Source: Burkholderia territorii
GTDB taxonomy: Bacteria > Pseudomonadota > Gammaproteobacteria > Burkholderiales > Burkholderiaceae
Reading direction: 5' to 3'
DNA: 64,000 bases
NCBI RefSeq assembly: GCF_902833055.1
Contig: NZ_CADFEJ010000007.1
Coordinates: 124,001-188,000, forward strand
Shown: one piece after another, positions 40,545 through 53,276 of the stretch
Position numbering within the stretch: position 1 is the first letter of the stretch
Layout: every line of letters begins with the position of its first letter
Translations under genes and position numbers: made by a program
The notes under the pieces: model-generated
Told to the model about the DNA's origin: nothing
The model's input: the letters and a program-made list of their open reading frames with translations, nothing else
Databases searched by the model: none

Positions 40545-41816
40545 TTACTGGCGGCCTTCGCCGTGTCCGAGCACGACGTACTTCAGCGACGTGAGCCCCT
40601 CCAGGCCGACGGGGCCACGCGCGTGCAGCTTGTCGTTCGAGATGCCGATTTCCGCGCCGAGGCCGAATTCGAAGCCGTCCGCGAAGCGCGTCGACGCATT
40701 GACCATCACGCTCGCCGAGTCGACTTCGCGCAGGAAGCGCATCGCACGGTCGTGATCCTCGGTGACGATCGCATCGGTGTGGTGCGAGCCGTAATGGTTG
40801 ATGTGCTCGATCGCGGCGTCGAGGCCGTCGACGACCTTGATCGCGAGCACCGGCGCGAGATATTCGGTGTGCCAGTCTTCATCGGTCGCGTCGACGAGCG
40901 GGCCGATGCCTGCATCGGCGAGTACCGCGCGCGCGGCCGCATCGACGCGCAGCTCGACTGCCTTGTCGCGATACAGCTTGCCGAGCGGCGGCAACAGCGT
41001 CGCCGCGATGCCGCTCGACACGAGCAGCGTTTCCATCGTGTTGCAGGTGCCGTAACGGTGCGTCTTCGCGTTGTCGCACACCGTCAGCGCCTTCGCGAGA
41101 TCGGCGCGATCGTCGACGTACACGTGGCAGATGCCGTCGAGGTGCTTGATCATCGGCACGCGTGCCTCGTTGATCAGGCGCTCGATCAGGCTCTTGCCGC
41201 CGCGCGGCACGATCACGTCGACGTATTCGGTCATCGTGATCAGCTTGCCGACGGCCGCGCGATCGGCGGTCGCGACGACCTGCACGGCGTCCTGCGGCAG
41301 GCCGGCCGCCTCGAGCCCTTCGCCGATCAGCTTCGCGAGCGCCGCGTTCGATTCGAGCGCCTCGGAGCCGCCGCGCAGGATCGTTGCATTGCCCGACTTC
41401 AGGCACAGCGCGGCCGCGTCGATCGTCACGTTCGGGCGCGACTCGTAGATGATGCCGATCACGCCGAGCGGCACGCGCATCTGGCCGACCTGGATCCCGC
41501 TCGGACGGTACTTGAGATTGCCGATCTCGCCGATCGGATCAGCCAGCGACGCAACCTGGCGCAGACCTTCGACCATCGTCTTCAGCGCCTTGTCCGACAG
41601 CGTCAGGCGGTCGATGAACGCTGCATCGAGCCCCTTTTCACGGGCACGCGCGACGTCGCGTGCATTCGCATCCTTCAGCGCCTGCGCATCGCGCTCGATC
41701 GCGCGGGCCACGGCGTCGAGCGCCGCGTTCTTCGCGGCCGTGCTGGCGCGCGCCATCGCGCGGGAAGCGTGCCGGGCACGGCGGCCCAGCTCCGTCATGT
41801 ACTGGTCGATATCCAT
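40545..41816 (-). CDS. proA: Gamma-glutamyl phosphate reductase
   Basis: ProA makes glutamate-5-semialdehyde for proline synthesis. The 423-residue aldehyde-dehydrogenase-like protein has the catalytic cysteine in [14 protein letters not shown], the [17 protein letters not shown] segment, and a C-terminal [20 protein letters not shown]. The start at 41816 is [15 protein letters not shown]. proB is not in this window. It is the gene after holA in the leftward core cluster. Confidence 0.96.
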   Translation of the reverse strand: MDIDQYMTELGRRARHASRAMARASTAAKNAALDAVARAIERDAQALKDANARDVARAREKGLDAAFIDRLTLSDKALKTMVEGLRQVASLADPIGEIGNLKYRPSGIQVGQMRVPLGVIGIIYESRPNVTIDAAALCLKSGNATILRGGSEALESNAALAKLIGEGLEAAGLPQDAVQVVATADRAAVGKLITMTEYVDVIVPRGGKSLIERLINEARVPMIKHLDGICHVYVDDRADLAKALTVCDNAKTHRYGTCNTMETLLVSSGIAATLLPPLGKLYRDKAVELRVDAAARAVLADAGIGPLVDATDEDWHTEYLAPVLAIKVVDGLDAAIEHINHYGSHHTDAIVTEDHDRAMRFLREVDSASVMVNASTRFADGFEFGLGAEIGISNDKLHARGPVGLEGLTSLKYVVLGHGEGRQ

Positions 41817-41953
41817 CGTGTGACTCGAAAAGCGAGCCGCTTGGCGCGGCGTGAATTCGTGGAAAGCGTGAAGCGCGGCGGCAAGCGGGCCGCGCCGGCG
41901 ATCGAAACATTGTAAGCGGGTTGCGATGCGTGCGCTGAAGCCCCGGACAGGGC

Positions 41954-43048
41954 TCAACGCCGCACGCGGCCCGCGGTCGGCGGTCGTTCGCCGCGGGCGC
42001 CTGCGACCGTCATCGCGAGCTGGAACAGGCCGTCCCACGGATCGGGCGGCGGATCGTCCTGCGTGCGGCGGCCCGGCGTGACGGCCGCGAGCCCCTTCAC
42101 CTGCCGATCGAGCTTCGCGGCAAACGCGAGCGCCTTCTCGAGCACGGCTTCCGATACGCGGCTCAGTGCGGGGCCGATCAGCCGCTCGCGCGGCCCCCAC
42201 ACGCGGTTCTCGCGCAGCAGCGTGGCCAGCGGCTTGCCGGCCGCCGCGCCGCGCTTGATCCGCAACAGCGTGCGCAATTCTTCGACGACGGCCCACATCA
42301 CGAGCACGATCGCCTCGCCCTCGCCCTTCAAGCCATCGATCATTCGTGCGAGCCGCGCGGCGTCTCCCGCGAGCATCGCCTCGTTCAGCTTGAAGACGTC
42401 GTAGCGCGCGACGTTCAACACCGCGTCGTGCACCTGCTCGAACGTCAGCACGCCTTGCGGATAGAGCAAGCCGAGCTTCTGGATTTCCTGGTGCGCGGCA
42501 AGCAGGTTGCCTTCGACGCGCTCCGCGATGAACTGCAGCGCACGCCGGCCGTCGTCGCCCGGTGCGACGCGCTGGCCCTGCATCGACAGACGCTGGCCGA
42601 TCCAGTTCGGCAGCTGCGCGCGGTCGACCGGATCGATCTTCAGCGCGACGCCGCCGTTCTGCAGCGCGGTAAACCAGGCGGATTTCTGCGTGGCCGCGTC
42701 GAGGCGCGGCAACGTGACGAGCATCAGCGCGTCGGGGTTGGGCGTTGCCGCGAGCGTCTTGAGCGCGTCGGCGCCTTCCTTGCCGGGCTTGCCCGACGGA
42801 ATGCGCAGCTCGATCAGCTGACGCTCGCCGAACAGCGACATCGCCTGGGTCGCGCCGAGCAGCACGCTCCAGTCGAAGCCGCGCTCGACCGTGTGCACCG
42901 AACGTTCGGTGAAGCCGGCCGCGCGCGCGGCCGCACGAATGCGGTCGCACGCTTCCTGCGCGAGCAGCGGCTCGTCGCCGTAGACGGTGTAGAGCCCGGC
43001 CATCCCCTTCGCGAGGTGCGGCTCCAGCGCATCAAGTCGCAATTGCAT
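41954..43048 (-). CDS. holA: DNA polymerase III subunit delta
   Basis: The delta subunit opens the beta sliding clamp within the clamp loader. The 364-residue protein begins [20 protein letters not shown], then [18 protein letters not shown]. The [30 protein letters not shown] and [20 protein letters not shown] segments are family hallmarks of the AAA+ fold, which in delta has lost ATPase motifs. It lies 18 bp downstream of lptE; this linkage of leuS, lptE and holA is common in proteobacteria. Confidence 0.94.
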   Translation of the reverse strand: MQLRLDALEPHLAKGMAGLYTVYGDEPLLAQEACDRIRAAARAAGFTERSVHTVERGFDWSVLLGATQAMSLFGERQLIELRIPSGKPGKEGADALKTLAATPNPDALMLVTLPRLDAATQKSAWFTALQNGGVALKIDPVDRAQLPNWIGQRLSMQGQRVAPGDDGRRALQFIAERVEGNLLAAHQEIQKLGLLYPQGVLTFEQVHDAVLNVARYDVFKLNEAMLAGDAARLARMIDGLKGEGEAIVLVMWAVVEELRTLLRIKRGAAAGKPLATLLRENRVWGPRERLIGPALSRVSEAVLEKALAFAAKLDRQVKGLAAVTPGRRTQDDPPPDPWDGLFQLAMTVAGARGERPPTAGRVRR

Positions 43049-43066
43049 CGGTGCGTGCGCGGGGGA

Positions 43067-43621
43067 TCAGAGCGGCGGCGGCGGCAACGGCGCGCGCGGC
43101 GACACGCCCGGCACCACGTCCTCCGGCGCCGGCGTCAGCGAGTGGACGATCGCGAGACGCCGCATCAGCTGGTCGACCGCGTCGTTCTGCATGTCGCCGT
43201 ACAGGATGTCGGCTTCCTGCGCCTTCGCGTTCGTGTACTGGTCGCTGTACGTCATCGCGCGGTTCAGCGCGATCGCGCTCGGCGGGATCAGCACGGTGCC
43301 GTCCTTGCTCGTCAGCGTGTAGTTCAGCGTATAGAAAAGCGCATATTCCTGCGCCGAACCATACTTGTTGAGCGTCAGCGTATTCTGCCCGCGCGACTCC
43401 CACATGCGCAGCACGGCGTCGGCGTCGTCCGCCGACTTGACGATCTTCGTGTCGCTGCCGGCCTCGACGAGGCGCACCAGGCGCGCCTCGACCGGCGCCG
43501 GCGCACCGGCCACCAGCAAGTGCTTGAACGCGTAGTTCTGCTGGCCGCGCAACTGGAAACCGCATGCCGACAGCGCGACTGCGCTGCCGACGGCGAGCAT
43601 CAAAAACGATCTGCGGATCAC
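43067..43621 (-). CDS. lptE: LPS-assembly lipoprotein LptE
   Basis: LptE plugs the LptD beta-barrel that delivers LPS to the outer leaflet. The 184-residue protein has a lipoprotein signal (FLMLAVGSAVALSACGFQLR); the lipobox LSAC puts the lipidated Cys at residue 20. CGFQLRGQ is conserved in LptE. The start is the GTG at 43621, because AAGGAG lies 5 bp upstream. The Pro-rich C-terminus is probably disordered. Confidence 0.93.
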   Translation of the reverse strand: MIRRSFLMLAVGSAVALSACGFQLRGQQNYAFKHLLVAGAPAPVEARLVRLVEAGSDTKIVKSADDADAVLRMWESRGQNTLTLNKYGSAQEYALFYTLNYTLTSKDGTVLIPPSAIALNRAMTYSDQYTNAKAQEADILYGDMQNDAVDQLMRRLAIVHSLTPAPEDVVPGVSPRAPLPPPPL

Positions 43622-43659
43622 CTTCGCTCCTTCTGTGTACGCCCGACGGCCGGCGGCCG

Positions 43660-46344
<2,685 letters not shown>

Positions 46345-46380
46345 TCACGGTTCTCGGGCCTGCCTGATGATTCCGGATAT

Positions 46381-46452
46381 TCGCCGGGTAACCCGGAGGG
46401 TCTCCAGGTTACCCGGCGAAACCCTGCCAACCGGGCGGAAACGACGATTATA
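46381..46452 (-). promoter_or_regulatory. leuS promoter and leader hairpin
   Basis: TATAAT on the minus strand lies at 46452-46447, with a poor -35, giving a leader of about 185 nt to the leuS ATG. Early in the leader a perfect 13-bp inverted repeat (TCGCCGGGTAACC with GGTTACCCGGCGA, 46381-46393 and 46407-46419) carries a 4-bp inner stem. No U-run follows, so it is not a standard terminator. Confidence 0.6.
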
Positions 46453-46534
46453 CCGTCCGTGGCGGGCGGGACGGCCGGTCTCGCGGGCCGGCCATGCATT
46501 CTTGCCCGCCCCGCATGCGCGGGCGGCCTGCGCG

Positions 46535-46990
46535 TCAGCGTGCCGGGCCCGCGGCAGCCGGCGCGGCGGCGCCCGCCGGCGGCGTGTCGGTGACGAAGCC
46601 GATCCGCGTGAGGCCCGCGGCCTGCGCGGCGCCCATCACCTGCGCGATCACGTCGTAGCGGGTCGCACGCGATGCGCGCAGCCGCAGCTCGGGCGGCGCG
46701 GCGCTCGCGGCGGCGGCCCGCAAGCGTGCCGGCAGCGCGTCGAGTGCGATTGGTGCATCGTCCCAGTAGAGCTTGCCGGCGTCGTCGATCGACAGCGTGA
46801 CCGACTGCGGCGTGTCGCGCGCGACGCTGGCCGCGACCTTCGGCAGGTCGAGCCGGATCGCATGCGTCATCAGCGGCGCGGTGATGATGAAGATGACGAG
46901 CAGCACGAGCATCACGTCGATCAGCGGCGTCATGTTGATCTCCGCCATCGGCGCGGACGTCTTGTGGTGCTCCAGTCCGCCGAATGCCAT
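46535..46990 (-). CDS. ExbD/TolR family proton-channel subunit
   Basis: The 151-residue protein has a short cytoplasmic tail, one transmembrane helix (MTPLIDVMLVLLVIFIITAP) with the proton-path Asp25, and a periplasmic domain. Together with its neighbour it forms an ExbB5-ExbD2-type motor driven by proton flow. The C-terminus is Ala/Pro-rich. It starts 22 bp after the ExbB-like gene. No tonB or tolA gene is adjacent, so ExbD versus TolR cannot be settled. Confidence 0.9.
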   Translation of the reverse strand: MAFGGLEHHKTSAPMAEINMTPLIDVMLVLLVIFIITAPLMTHAIRLDLPKVAASVARDTPQSVTLSIDDAGKLYWDDAPIALDALPARLRAAAASAAPPELRLRASRATRYDVIAQVMGAAQAAGLTRIGFVTDTPPAGAAAPAAAGPAR

Positions 46991-47012
46991 GGTCGTTCCT
47001 CCGTGCCGCGCG

Positions 47013-47681
47013 TCAGGCGCCCTGCGCGCACACGAATACGTGCAGGTCGCGCGCGAAGCCGTCGAGTTCCTCGGCGAGCTGGCGCACGAGCCGCCCGAGG
47101 ATGTTGTACGCGAGCACCGCGGGGATCGCGACGACGAGCCCGAACGCGGTCATGATCAGCGCCTCGCCGACCGGCCCCGCGACGTTCTCGATCTGCGCCT
47201 GCCCGCTCGCGGCGATGCTGCCGAGCGCGTGGTAGATGCCCCAGACGGTACCGAGCAGGCCGACGAACGGCGCGGTGCTGCCGATCGACGCGAGCAGCAC
47301 CTGGCCGAACTCGAGACGCCGCTGCGAGCGCAGCATCGCGTGACGCAGCGCGCGCAGCACGCGTTCGCTGCGCTCGACCCGCGCGGCGAGCGCGGCCGGG
47401 TCGTGTTCGTCGGCGGCATCGCGCGCGGCTTCGGCAAGCGGGACGAATACGCGCTCGCGATCGGCACCGGCCAGCGCGGCGATGCCCGCGTCGAGCGACG
47501 CCGCGCGCCAGAACGCGGCGAGCGCGCGCGGCCCCTGCCGCTTCGCGCGGACCAGCAGCCAGGCTTTCATCAGGAGGAAGCACCAGCTGGCGATGGACAT
47601 CGCCAGCAGCACATAGGCGACGGCGTGCGTGATCGCATCGCCGCTTTCGAGGTAGTGGACAACGCCGGTGGGAATCGCCAT
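47013..47681 (-). CDS. ExbB/TolQ/MotA-type proton-channel subunit
   Basis: The 222-residue inner-membrane protein has three predicted helices and the family signature ASIGSTAPFVGLLGTVWGIY. The conserved threonine and proline in GPVGEALIMTAFGLVVAIPA line the channel. The ATG at 47681 starts MAIPTGVVHYLESGD. It pairs with the ExbD/TolR-like gene and is 19 bp downstream of dapB. Confidence 0.9.
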   Translation of the reverse strand: MAIPTGVVHYLESGDAITHAVAYVLLAMSIASWCFLLMKAWLLVRAKRQGPRALAAFWRAASLDAGIAALAGADRERVFVPLAEAARDAADEHDPAALAARVERSERVLRALRHAMLRSQRRLEFGQVLLASIGSTAPFVGLLGTVWGIYHALGSIAASGQAQIENVAGPVGEALIMTAFGLVVAIPAVLAYNILGRLVRQLAEELDGFARDLHVFVCAQGA

Positions 47682-47700
47682 CGGAGTTTCCCCGTGAGGG

Positions 47701-48498
47701 TCAGCGCAGGCCGAGCACGTCCTGCATGTCGAACAGGCCGGCGCCGCGCGCCGACAGGAAGCGGACCGCACGCAGCGCGCCCTGCGCGTACGACACGCGG
47801 CTCGACGACTTGTGCGTGATCTCGATCCGTTCGCCGATCCCGGCGAACAGCACGGTGTGATCGCCGACGATGTCGCCGCCGCGCACGGCCGCGAAACCGA
47901 TCGTCGACGGATCGCGCTCGCCCGTCACGCCGTGGCGGCCGTACACCGCGCATTCGTCGAGCGAGCGCCCGAGCGCGCCGGCCACGGCCTCGCCCATCAT
48001 CAGCGCGGTGCCCGACGGTGCGTCGACCTTGTGACGATGGTGCGCCTCGATGATCTCGATGTCGTAGCCGTGCGAGAAGTGCTTCGCCGCGAATTCGAGC
48101 AGCTTCAGCGTGACGTTCACGCCGACGCTCATGTTCGCCGCGAACACGATGCCGATCTTGCCCGCCGCGGCCTGCAGCTCGGCCTTCTGCTCGGCGGTGA
48201 AGCCGGTCGTGCCGATCACGAGCTTCACGTCGTGGCGCAATGCGGCCGCGACGTGCGCGATCGTGCCTTCCGGCCGCGTGAAGTCGATCAGGTAGTCGGC
48301 CTGCGCGAACACGGCGTCGAGGTCGTCGGTCAGCTTGATCCCGGTTTCCTTGCCGAGGAACGCGCCTGCGTCCTGGCCGAGGAACGGCGAACCGGCGCGG
48401 TCGAGCGCGCCGACGAGCTGCGCGTCGGAATCGTTGAGAACGGCTTCGATCAACATCCGGCCCATACGGCCCGATGCACCGGCAATCGCAATCTTCAT
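47701..48498 (-). CDS. dapB: 4-hydroxy-tetrahydrodipicolinate reductase
   Basis: DapB uses NAD(P)H to make tetrahydrodipicolinate for lysine and diaminopimelate. The 265-residue protein begins [20 protein letters not shown] (Rossmann motif), and has the catalytic [20 protein letters not shown] signature with the histidine and lysine. It lies downstream of bamE with 65 bp between. Confidence 0.97.
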   Translation of the reverse strand: MKIAIAGASGRMGRMLIEAVLNDSDAQLVGALDRAGSPFLGQDAGAFLGKETGIKLTDDLDAVFAQADYLIDFTRPEGTIAHVAAALRHDVKLVIGTTGFTAEQKAELQAAAGKIGIVFAANMSVGVNVTLKLLEFAAKHFSHGYDIEIIEAHHRHKVDAPSGTALMMGEAVAGALGRSLDECAVYGRHGVTGERDPSTIGFAAVRGGDIVGDHTVLFAGIGERIEITHKSSSRVSYAQGALRAVRFLSARGAGLFDMQDVLGLR

Positions 48499-48563
48499 GG
48501 CTTTCTACACGACAGGTCTAAAGGCGGGCGGCGCATGCCGCCCTGTTTCCGCTCGCCGGCCGC

Positions 48564-49361
48564 TTACTGCGCCGGCGCGGTGAGCGGCTGGTTCTGCAGG
48601 GTGTCCGAGCCTTGCGGGCCGACTGGCGGCGCCGCTTCGTTCGTCGCGGCCGGCTGCGGCGGACGGTGGAACTGGAACTGCGGCTGGATCGCCGGCGCGG
48701 CGCCCGGCGGCTGGCCGCCCGGCACCGGCGCGCCGCCCGAGGCCTGCGCGGACGGCGTGAAGCGGCGGGCGGTCGTGCCCTGGCCCGACACCTGGTTGGT
48801 CGCGCGGTTCGCCGCGCGCGCGGCCTGCGCGTTGGCATCCTGGTCGACCGCCGCAGCGGAAACCGGCGCGGCCGATGCGCTCGCAGCGGCGGCCGCCTGC
48901 GCGGCGCTCGCGGCCGCCGCGGCTTCGGACGCCTTCTTCGCCGCGGCCGCGGCCTTCGCCTTCTTGCCGCCGCGATCGCCGTCGATATCCGCCAGCAGGT
49001 CGAGCTCGGAAGGCAGGTTCTCGGCACCCGTCCAGCTCGCGAGGCGATCGCCCGCGAACGTCAGCACGAGGTCGCGCTGCTGGACGACGGACGTCGAGCC
49101 GCGCTTGAAGTAGAAGAGGTAATCCCAGCGGTCGGCATGGAACATGTCCGACAGCAGCGGCGTGCCGAGCAGCGCGCGGACCTGCTCGCGCGTCATCCCG
49201 GCCTGCAACTGCGCGGCCTTCTCCTGCGACACGAAGTTGCCCTGCACGACGGTGATCCGATAGGGCGTGATGCTCTGCGCGATGCGCTGCGTCACGCTGT
49301 CGTACGACGAACAACCAGCCAGCGCGGCAACGGCGGCGGCAGCGATGATGGCACTCCGCAT
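48564..49361 (-). CDS. bamE: Outer membrane assembly lipoprotein BamE, long form
   Basis: BamE (SmpA/OmlA) helps the BAM complex insert beta-barrel proteins. The 265-residue protein has a lipoprotein signal (AAAAVAALAGCSSYDS; LAGC lipobox), and a BamE domain with GNFVSQEKAAQLQAGMTREQ, LLGTPLLSDMFHADRWDYLF. The domain ends near residue 120. An extra tail of about 145 residues, rich in Ala, Pro and Gln, follows. Short BamE proteins are ~110 residues. The start at 49361 follows AGAGGAG. It is divergent from fur. Confidence 0.93.
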   Translation of the reverse strand: MRSAIIAAAAVAALAGCSSYDSVTQRIAQSITPYRITVVQGNFVSQEKAAQLQAGMTREQVRALLGTPLLSDMFHADRWDYLFYFKRGSTSVVQQRDLVLTFAGDRLASWTGAENLPSELDLLADIDGDRGGKKAKAAAAAKKASEAAAAASAAQAAAAASASAAPVSAAAVDQDANAQAARAANRATNQVSGQGTTARRFTPSAQASGGAPVPGGQPPGAAPAIQPQFQFHRPPQPAATNEAAPPVGPQGSDTLQNQPLTAPAQ

Positions 49362-49503
49362 GCGACTCCTCTGAAGGTGCGAAAGAGATTCCGTGAACAT
49401 TTCCGTCACCGTGCAGGCCCGCGTCGCGGGCCGCGCGTGTTTCTGGAACGGCGAAAAGCCGGTAACATTGAAGCCCTGCATTGTACTCTAGGGATGCCTA
49501 GCC

Positions 49504-49932
49504 ATGACCAATCCGACGGATCTCAAGAATATCGGGCTAAAGGCCACCCTACCGCGCCTCAAGATTCTCGAGATCTTCCAGCAAAGCCCGGTGCGTCACC
49601 TGACGGCCGAAGACGTCTACCGCAACCTGCTCAACGAGCAACTCGACATCGGGCTTGCCACCGTTTACCGCGTGCTGACGCAGTTCGAGCAGGCCGGCCT
49701 GCTGTCGCGCAGCAACTTCGAATCCGGCAAGGCCGTGTTCGAACTGAACGAAGGCTCGCACCACGATCACCTGGTCTGTCTCGATTGCGGCCGCGTCGAG
49801 GAATTCTTCGATGCCGAGATCGAAACGCGCCAGCAGGCGATCGCGAAGGAACGCGGCTTCCGGCTCCAGGAACACTCGCTCGCGATGTACGGCTCCTGCA
49901 CGACCGAGAACTGCCCGCACCGCAAGCACTGA
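49504..49932 (+). CDS. fur: Ferric uptake regulator
   Basis: Fur is a metal-dependent repressor of iron uptake genes. The 142-residue protein has an N-terminal winged helix ([11 protein letters not shown] to [17 protein letters not shown]), the [16 protein letters not shown] metal-binding/dimerisation hinge, and a C-terminal CTTENC pair. The sequence follows E. coli Fur closely with a shorter C-terminus. fur next to bamE is common in beta- and gamma-proteobacteria. Confidence 0.96.
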   Translation: MTNPTDLKNIGLKATLPRLKILEIFQQSPVRHLTAEDVYRNLLNEQLDIGLATVYRVLTQFEQAGLLSRSNFESGKAVFELNEGSHHDHLVCLDCGRVEEFFDAEIETRQQAIAKERGFRLQEHSLAMYGSCTTENCPHRKH

Positions 49933-50013
49933 CCCGCACGCTTCACGCCTGCGCCACGGCCCGGACGGCATCTCGCCGCCGGGCCGTGTCGTTTTCGGGA
50001 TCGGAATGCAAAA

Positions 50014-50036
50014 GGCCCGCAAGCTGCGTGCGGGCC
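50014..50036 (-). terminator. Terminator of the alc-allA transcript
   Basis: GGCCCGCA with TGCGGGCC forms an 8-bp stem with a 7-nt loop. On the minus strand four U follow. It lies about 90 bp beyond the allA stop. Confidence 0.78.
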
Positions 50037-50126
50037 GGTTCGAGAACGTTTCCAATCGTGAGCGGCACGCCGTGCCGCCGCCGCACGGCGCACGCTGCCC
50101 GCCCCCGATCGCGCGTTCGCCGCGCG

Positions 50127-50651
50127 TCAGACCGCGCTCGCGCAAGCCGGCGCGAACTCGAGCGCCCACGCGCCGTCGAGCGGAATCTCGTCGCAGTTCG
50201 GCTGCGGGCCGCCGCGGTCGACGATCACGAAGTCGCTGACCGCGTCGAGCGCGAGCAGCGGATGGTGCCAGACGCCCTTCGCGTAATTCACGCCCTGCCA
50301 GCCTTCGGCGAGAAACGCGCGCATCGCGTCGGGCCGGAACTCGCCGGCCGGCGCGACGACGATCGCGTACCGCGACACGGCCGCGAGCGGAATGAACGCC
50401 TGGCTGCCATGAGGATGGCGCTCCATCAGCGTGAGCGCGACCGGCAGCGCGCGCGGCTGTGCGCGAAACACGCTGACGAGCGGCCGGCCGCCGTCCGCGC
50501 AGACGTCGATCGTCGCGAGATCGTGGAAGCGCTCGGTCGTGCCGCCGTTGATCGGGAAGTGCCGCGCGCCTTCGAGCGCGATCACGTCGCCGAACGGCGC
50601 GAACGCCTCGCGGGTCAGGCGCTCGACGCGCAGGATGTGTGGTCCGCTCAT
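50127..50651 (-). CDS. allA: Ureidoglycolate lyase
   Basis: AllA splits ureidoglycolate to glyoxylate and urea in allantoin catabolism. The 174-residue cupin-type protein has [24 protein letters not shown], and [16 protein letters not shown], with histidine ligand candidates, and ends near a [11 protein letters not shown] segment. The ATG at 50651 gives the normal length. It is 13 bp after alc, so the two steps are encoded together. Confidence 0.94.
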   Translation of the reverse strand: MSGPHILRVERLTREAFAPFGDVIALEGARHFPINGGTTERFHDLATIDVCADGGRPLVSVFRAQPRALPVALTLMERHPHGSQAFIPLAAVSRYAIVVAPAGEFRPDAMRAFLAEGWQGVNYAKGVWHHPLLALDAVSDFVIVDRGGPQPNCDEIPLDGAWALEFAPACASAV

Positions 50652-50664
50652 GCCGATGCCTCCG

Positions 50665-51672
50665 TCAAGCCGGCTCGCCCCACAGACGCAGGCGCGACAC
50701 GCCGCCGTCCGGGAAGATGTTGAAGCGCACGTGCGTGACGGGGCCGAGCGCCGCGAGCTGGTCGAACGTATGCACGTGGTCCATCTGCAGCTTCTGCTCG
50801 CCGAGCAGCTCGGCCCAGAACATCGCCTGCGTGACGAGCGAATCGTCGGTGCCGCCCGCGACCCGCGCGGCCTGCAGCGAACAGCGATCGGGGAAGTTGC
50901 CCTTGAAGAACGCCGTGTCGACCTCGACGCGCCGGATGATGCCCGGCCGCGCCAGCGCGACGATCGCCCAGTCGTTGCCGGGCTCGCGGCGGCGCCGCGT
51001 CTCCCACCCGTCACCCATGTTCGCGCCGCGCCCCGGCATCAGCATCTGCGAGGCCGCGCCGAAGTGCTGGTTGTTCGCGGCCACCAGGTAGCCGCCATTC
51101 TCGATCGCCGCGAGATCGACGAGCTCGCCGGCCGCCACGCGGCGCCAGTCTCGCTGCGGCTGGCCGTACACGCGCAGCCGCGCGAGCCCGCCGTCCGGAT
51201 ACAGGTTCACGCGCAGGTGCGTGACCGGCTGCCCGTCGTCGACGCTCACGTAGTGATGCGCATTGCCCTGCAGCGTCGTCGCGGGAACGATCGTGCGCCA
51301 TTCGGCGTCGTCCGGCGGCGTGTCGCCGTCCACCGCGCACGCGTCGATCGACGCGGCCGGCGGGAAGTTGCCGGTGAAGTGGCTCGTATCGAGATCGACG
51401 CCGTGAATCACGCCCGGCCGCGCGAGCCGGACCACGCAGAAGTCGTGGCCGGTGGTGCGCTTGCGGCGCGTTTCCCAGCCGTCCATCCACTTGCCGTGGT
51501 CGTCGTACTTGCCGGGAATGAAGACGGCCGGCTCCGGATTCAGCATGCGCTCCTTCGGCGCGAAGAATTCGTCGCTGGCGAAGAGCGCCTGCGCGCCCAG
51601 GCGCGGGTCGGCGAGATTCATGTAGCGCCGCGTGAAGGCCGGCGCGTTCGGATCGAGGATGGGGGCTGCCAT
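50665..51672 (-). CDS. alc: Allantoicase
   Basis: Allantoicase hydrolyses allantoate to ureidoglycolate and urea. The 335-residue protein has two repeats of the allantoicase jelly-roll domain. The first half has [13 protein letters not shown] and [13 protein letters not shown]. The second has [13 protein letters not shown] and [13 protein letters not shown]. Its start at 51672 gives [20 protein letters not shown] with an upstream GGAG. A hairpin precedes it, between it and dctA. Confidence 0.95.
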   Translation of the reverse strand: MAAPILDPNAPAFTRRYMNLADPRLGAQALFASDEFFAPKERMLNPEPAVFIPGKYDDHGKWMDGWETRRKRTTGHDFCVVRLARPGVIHGVDLDTSHFTGNFPPAASIDACAVDGDTPPDDAEWRTIVPATTLQGNAHHYVSVDDGQPVTHLRVNLYPDGGLARLRVYGQPQRDWRRVAAGELVDLAAIENGGYLVAANNQHFGAASQMLMPGRGANMGDGWETRRRREPGNDWAIVALARPGIIRRVEVDTAFFKGNFPDRCSLQAARVAGGTDDSLVTQAMFWAELLGEQKLQMDHVHTFDQLAALGPVTHVRFNIFPDGGVSRLRLWGEPA

Positions 51673-51694
51673 GTCGTCTCCATTGTCATGTCGA

Positions 51695-51720
51695 CGGCCG
51701 GCGCATCGTCGCGCCGGCCG
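51695..51720 (-). other. Intercistronic hairpin between dctA and alc
   Basis: A perfect 10-bp stem (CGGCCGGCGC with GCGCCGGCCG) with a 6-nt loop lies 23 bp upstream of alc. No U-run follows. It may process or attenuate a dctA-alc transcript, or mark an alc promoter region. Confidence 0.55.
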
Positions 51721-51773
51721 CAGGAAAGTCGTGCGCGCGAAGCGGCCGGGGAAGCGGCTTCGCGCGAGCGTGC

Positions 51774-53093
51774 TCAGAGCGCGTGTGCCTGGTCGCCGGC
51801 GACCGGTGCGGCGCTGCCCGGCTCGTCGGCCACGTAGCGCAGTTCGCGATTCAGCACGCGCGTCGCGCGGGCCCGGTCGATGTCGTTCTCCCACACGGCG
51901 ACGACCACCGTCGCAACGCAGTTGCCGATCAGGTTGGTCAGCGCGCGGGCGATGCCGACGAACCAGTCGACCGGCAGGATCAGCACGAGGCCGAGCACCG
52001 GGATCGCGGGAATCGCCGACAGCGTCGCCGCCAGAATCACGATCGCCGAACCGGGAATGCCGTGCGCGCCCTTCGACGTGACGAGCGATACCAGCAGCAC
52101 GACGATCAGGTCATGCGTGGACAGCGGCGTGTTGGTGGCCTGCGCGATGAACAGCACGGCAAGCGTCAGGTAGATCGAGAAGCCGTCGAGGTTGAACGAA
52201 TAGCCGGTCGGGATCACCAGGCCGACCGTCGAATCCTTGATGCCCATGTATTCGAGCTTGCTCATCACCTGCGGCAGCACGGCGTCCGACGATGCCGTGC
52301 CGAGCACGATCGACAGCTCCTCGCGCAGGTAGCGGATCAGCTTGAACACCGAGAAGCCCGCGATGCGCATCACGATGCCGAGCACGACCGTGACGAACAC
52401 GAAGCAGCTCAGGTAGAACACCGCGACGAGATAGCCGAGCTGCTTGAGCGACGCGACGCCGTACTTGCCGGTCGTGAACGCGATCGCGCCGAGCACGCCG
52501 AGCGGCGCGAGCTTGATGATGAAGCCGATGATGCGGAAGAACACGTGCGACAGCTCCTCGATCAGGCTGTTCACGCGCTGCGCCTTGTCGCCGAGCAGCG
52601 ACAGCGCGGAGCCGAACAGCACCGCGAACACGAGGATCTGCAGGATGTCGCCCTTCGCGAATGCATCGATCGCGGTCTCGGGGATGATCTTCATCAGGTA
52701 GCCGGCCGTGTCCTTCAGGCTTTCGGCGTTCTTCGCGTACGACGACAGCGACGCCGCATCGAGCGAGCGCAGGTCAATGTTCATCCCGACGCCCGGGCGC
52801 GTGAACCATGCGAGCACGAGCCCGATGCCGAGCGCGATCGTCGTCATCACCTCGAAGTAGACGACCGCCTTCAGGCCGACCCGGCCGACCTTCTTCAGGT
52901 CACCCGCATTGGCCATCCCGCTGACCACGACGCAGAACACGATCGGGCCGATGACCATCTTGATGAGCTTGAGGAAACCGTCGCCGAGCGGCCGCAGCGA
53001 CTCGGCGAAATGCGGGAAGAACGCGCCGAGCGCGACCCCCAGTATCAATGCGACGACTACCCGGCCAAACAGCGAATTGAGGAATTTCGACAC
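51774..53093 (-). CDS. dctA: C4-dicarboxylate:cation symporter, DctA-like
   Basis: The 439-residue protein belongs to the DAACS (glutamate transporter homolog) family. Visible are [14 protein letters not shown] (the serine-rich hairpin region), [16 protein letters not shown], and a C-terminal [14 protein letters not shown] with the conserved asparagine. I used the GTG at 53093 because GGGAG lies upstream; an in-frame TTG at 53111 is less likely. The promoter TTGACT-N17-TACTAT lies about 70 bp upstream. The true substrate may be a C4 acid linked to glyoxylate or ureide use, but this is inferred from context. Confidence 0.92.
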   Translation of the reverse strand: MSKFLNSLFGRVVVALILGVALGAFFPHFAESLRPLGDGFLKLIKMVIGPIVFCVVVSGMANAGDLKKVGRVGLKAVVYFEVMTTIALGIGLVLAWFTRPGVGMNIDLRSLDAASLSSYAKNAESLKDTAGYLMKIIPETAIDAFAKGDILQILVFAVLFGSALSLLGDKAQRVNSLIEELSHVFFRIIGFIIKLAPLGVLGAIAFTTGKYGVASLKQLGYLVAVFYLSCFVFVTVVLGIVMRIAGFSVFKLIRYLREELSIVLGTASSDAVLPQVMSKLEYMGIKDSTVGLVIPTGYSFNLDGFSIYLTLAVLFIAQATNTPLSTHDLIVVLLVSLVTSKGAHGIPGSAIVILAATLSAIPAIPVLGLVLILPVDWFVGIARALTNLIGNCVATVVVAVWENDIDRARATRVLNRELRYVADEPGSAAPVAGDQAHAL

Positions 53094-53134
53094 GGCGCTC
53101 TCCCGATCCAACGGTTGCAGTTTCGTCTGTTCAT

Positions 53135-53191
53135 ACTGGTAAGACCAGTGATGTTATGGTGGATAGTAGGAAGCCGATATAGTCGAGTCAA
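53135..53191 (-). promoter_or_regulatory. dctA promoter with GntR-type operator
   Basis: On the minus strand TTGACT (53191-53186) and TACTAT (53168-53163), 17 bp apart, predict a start near 53156. ACTGGT-AAG-ACCAGT (53135-53149) lies just after that start and matches the TGGT-N3-ACCA operator type of FadR-group GntR regulators such as PdhR. Binding there should block transcription. Confidence 0.78.
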
Positions 53192-53276
53192 GGCGAACAA
53201 AATAGGGATTTCCCGCCCATGCAGGGGCGGATCGTGGCTTTCCCGTAGGCCGCTCATGCACCGCGCGCGGCCGGAT

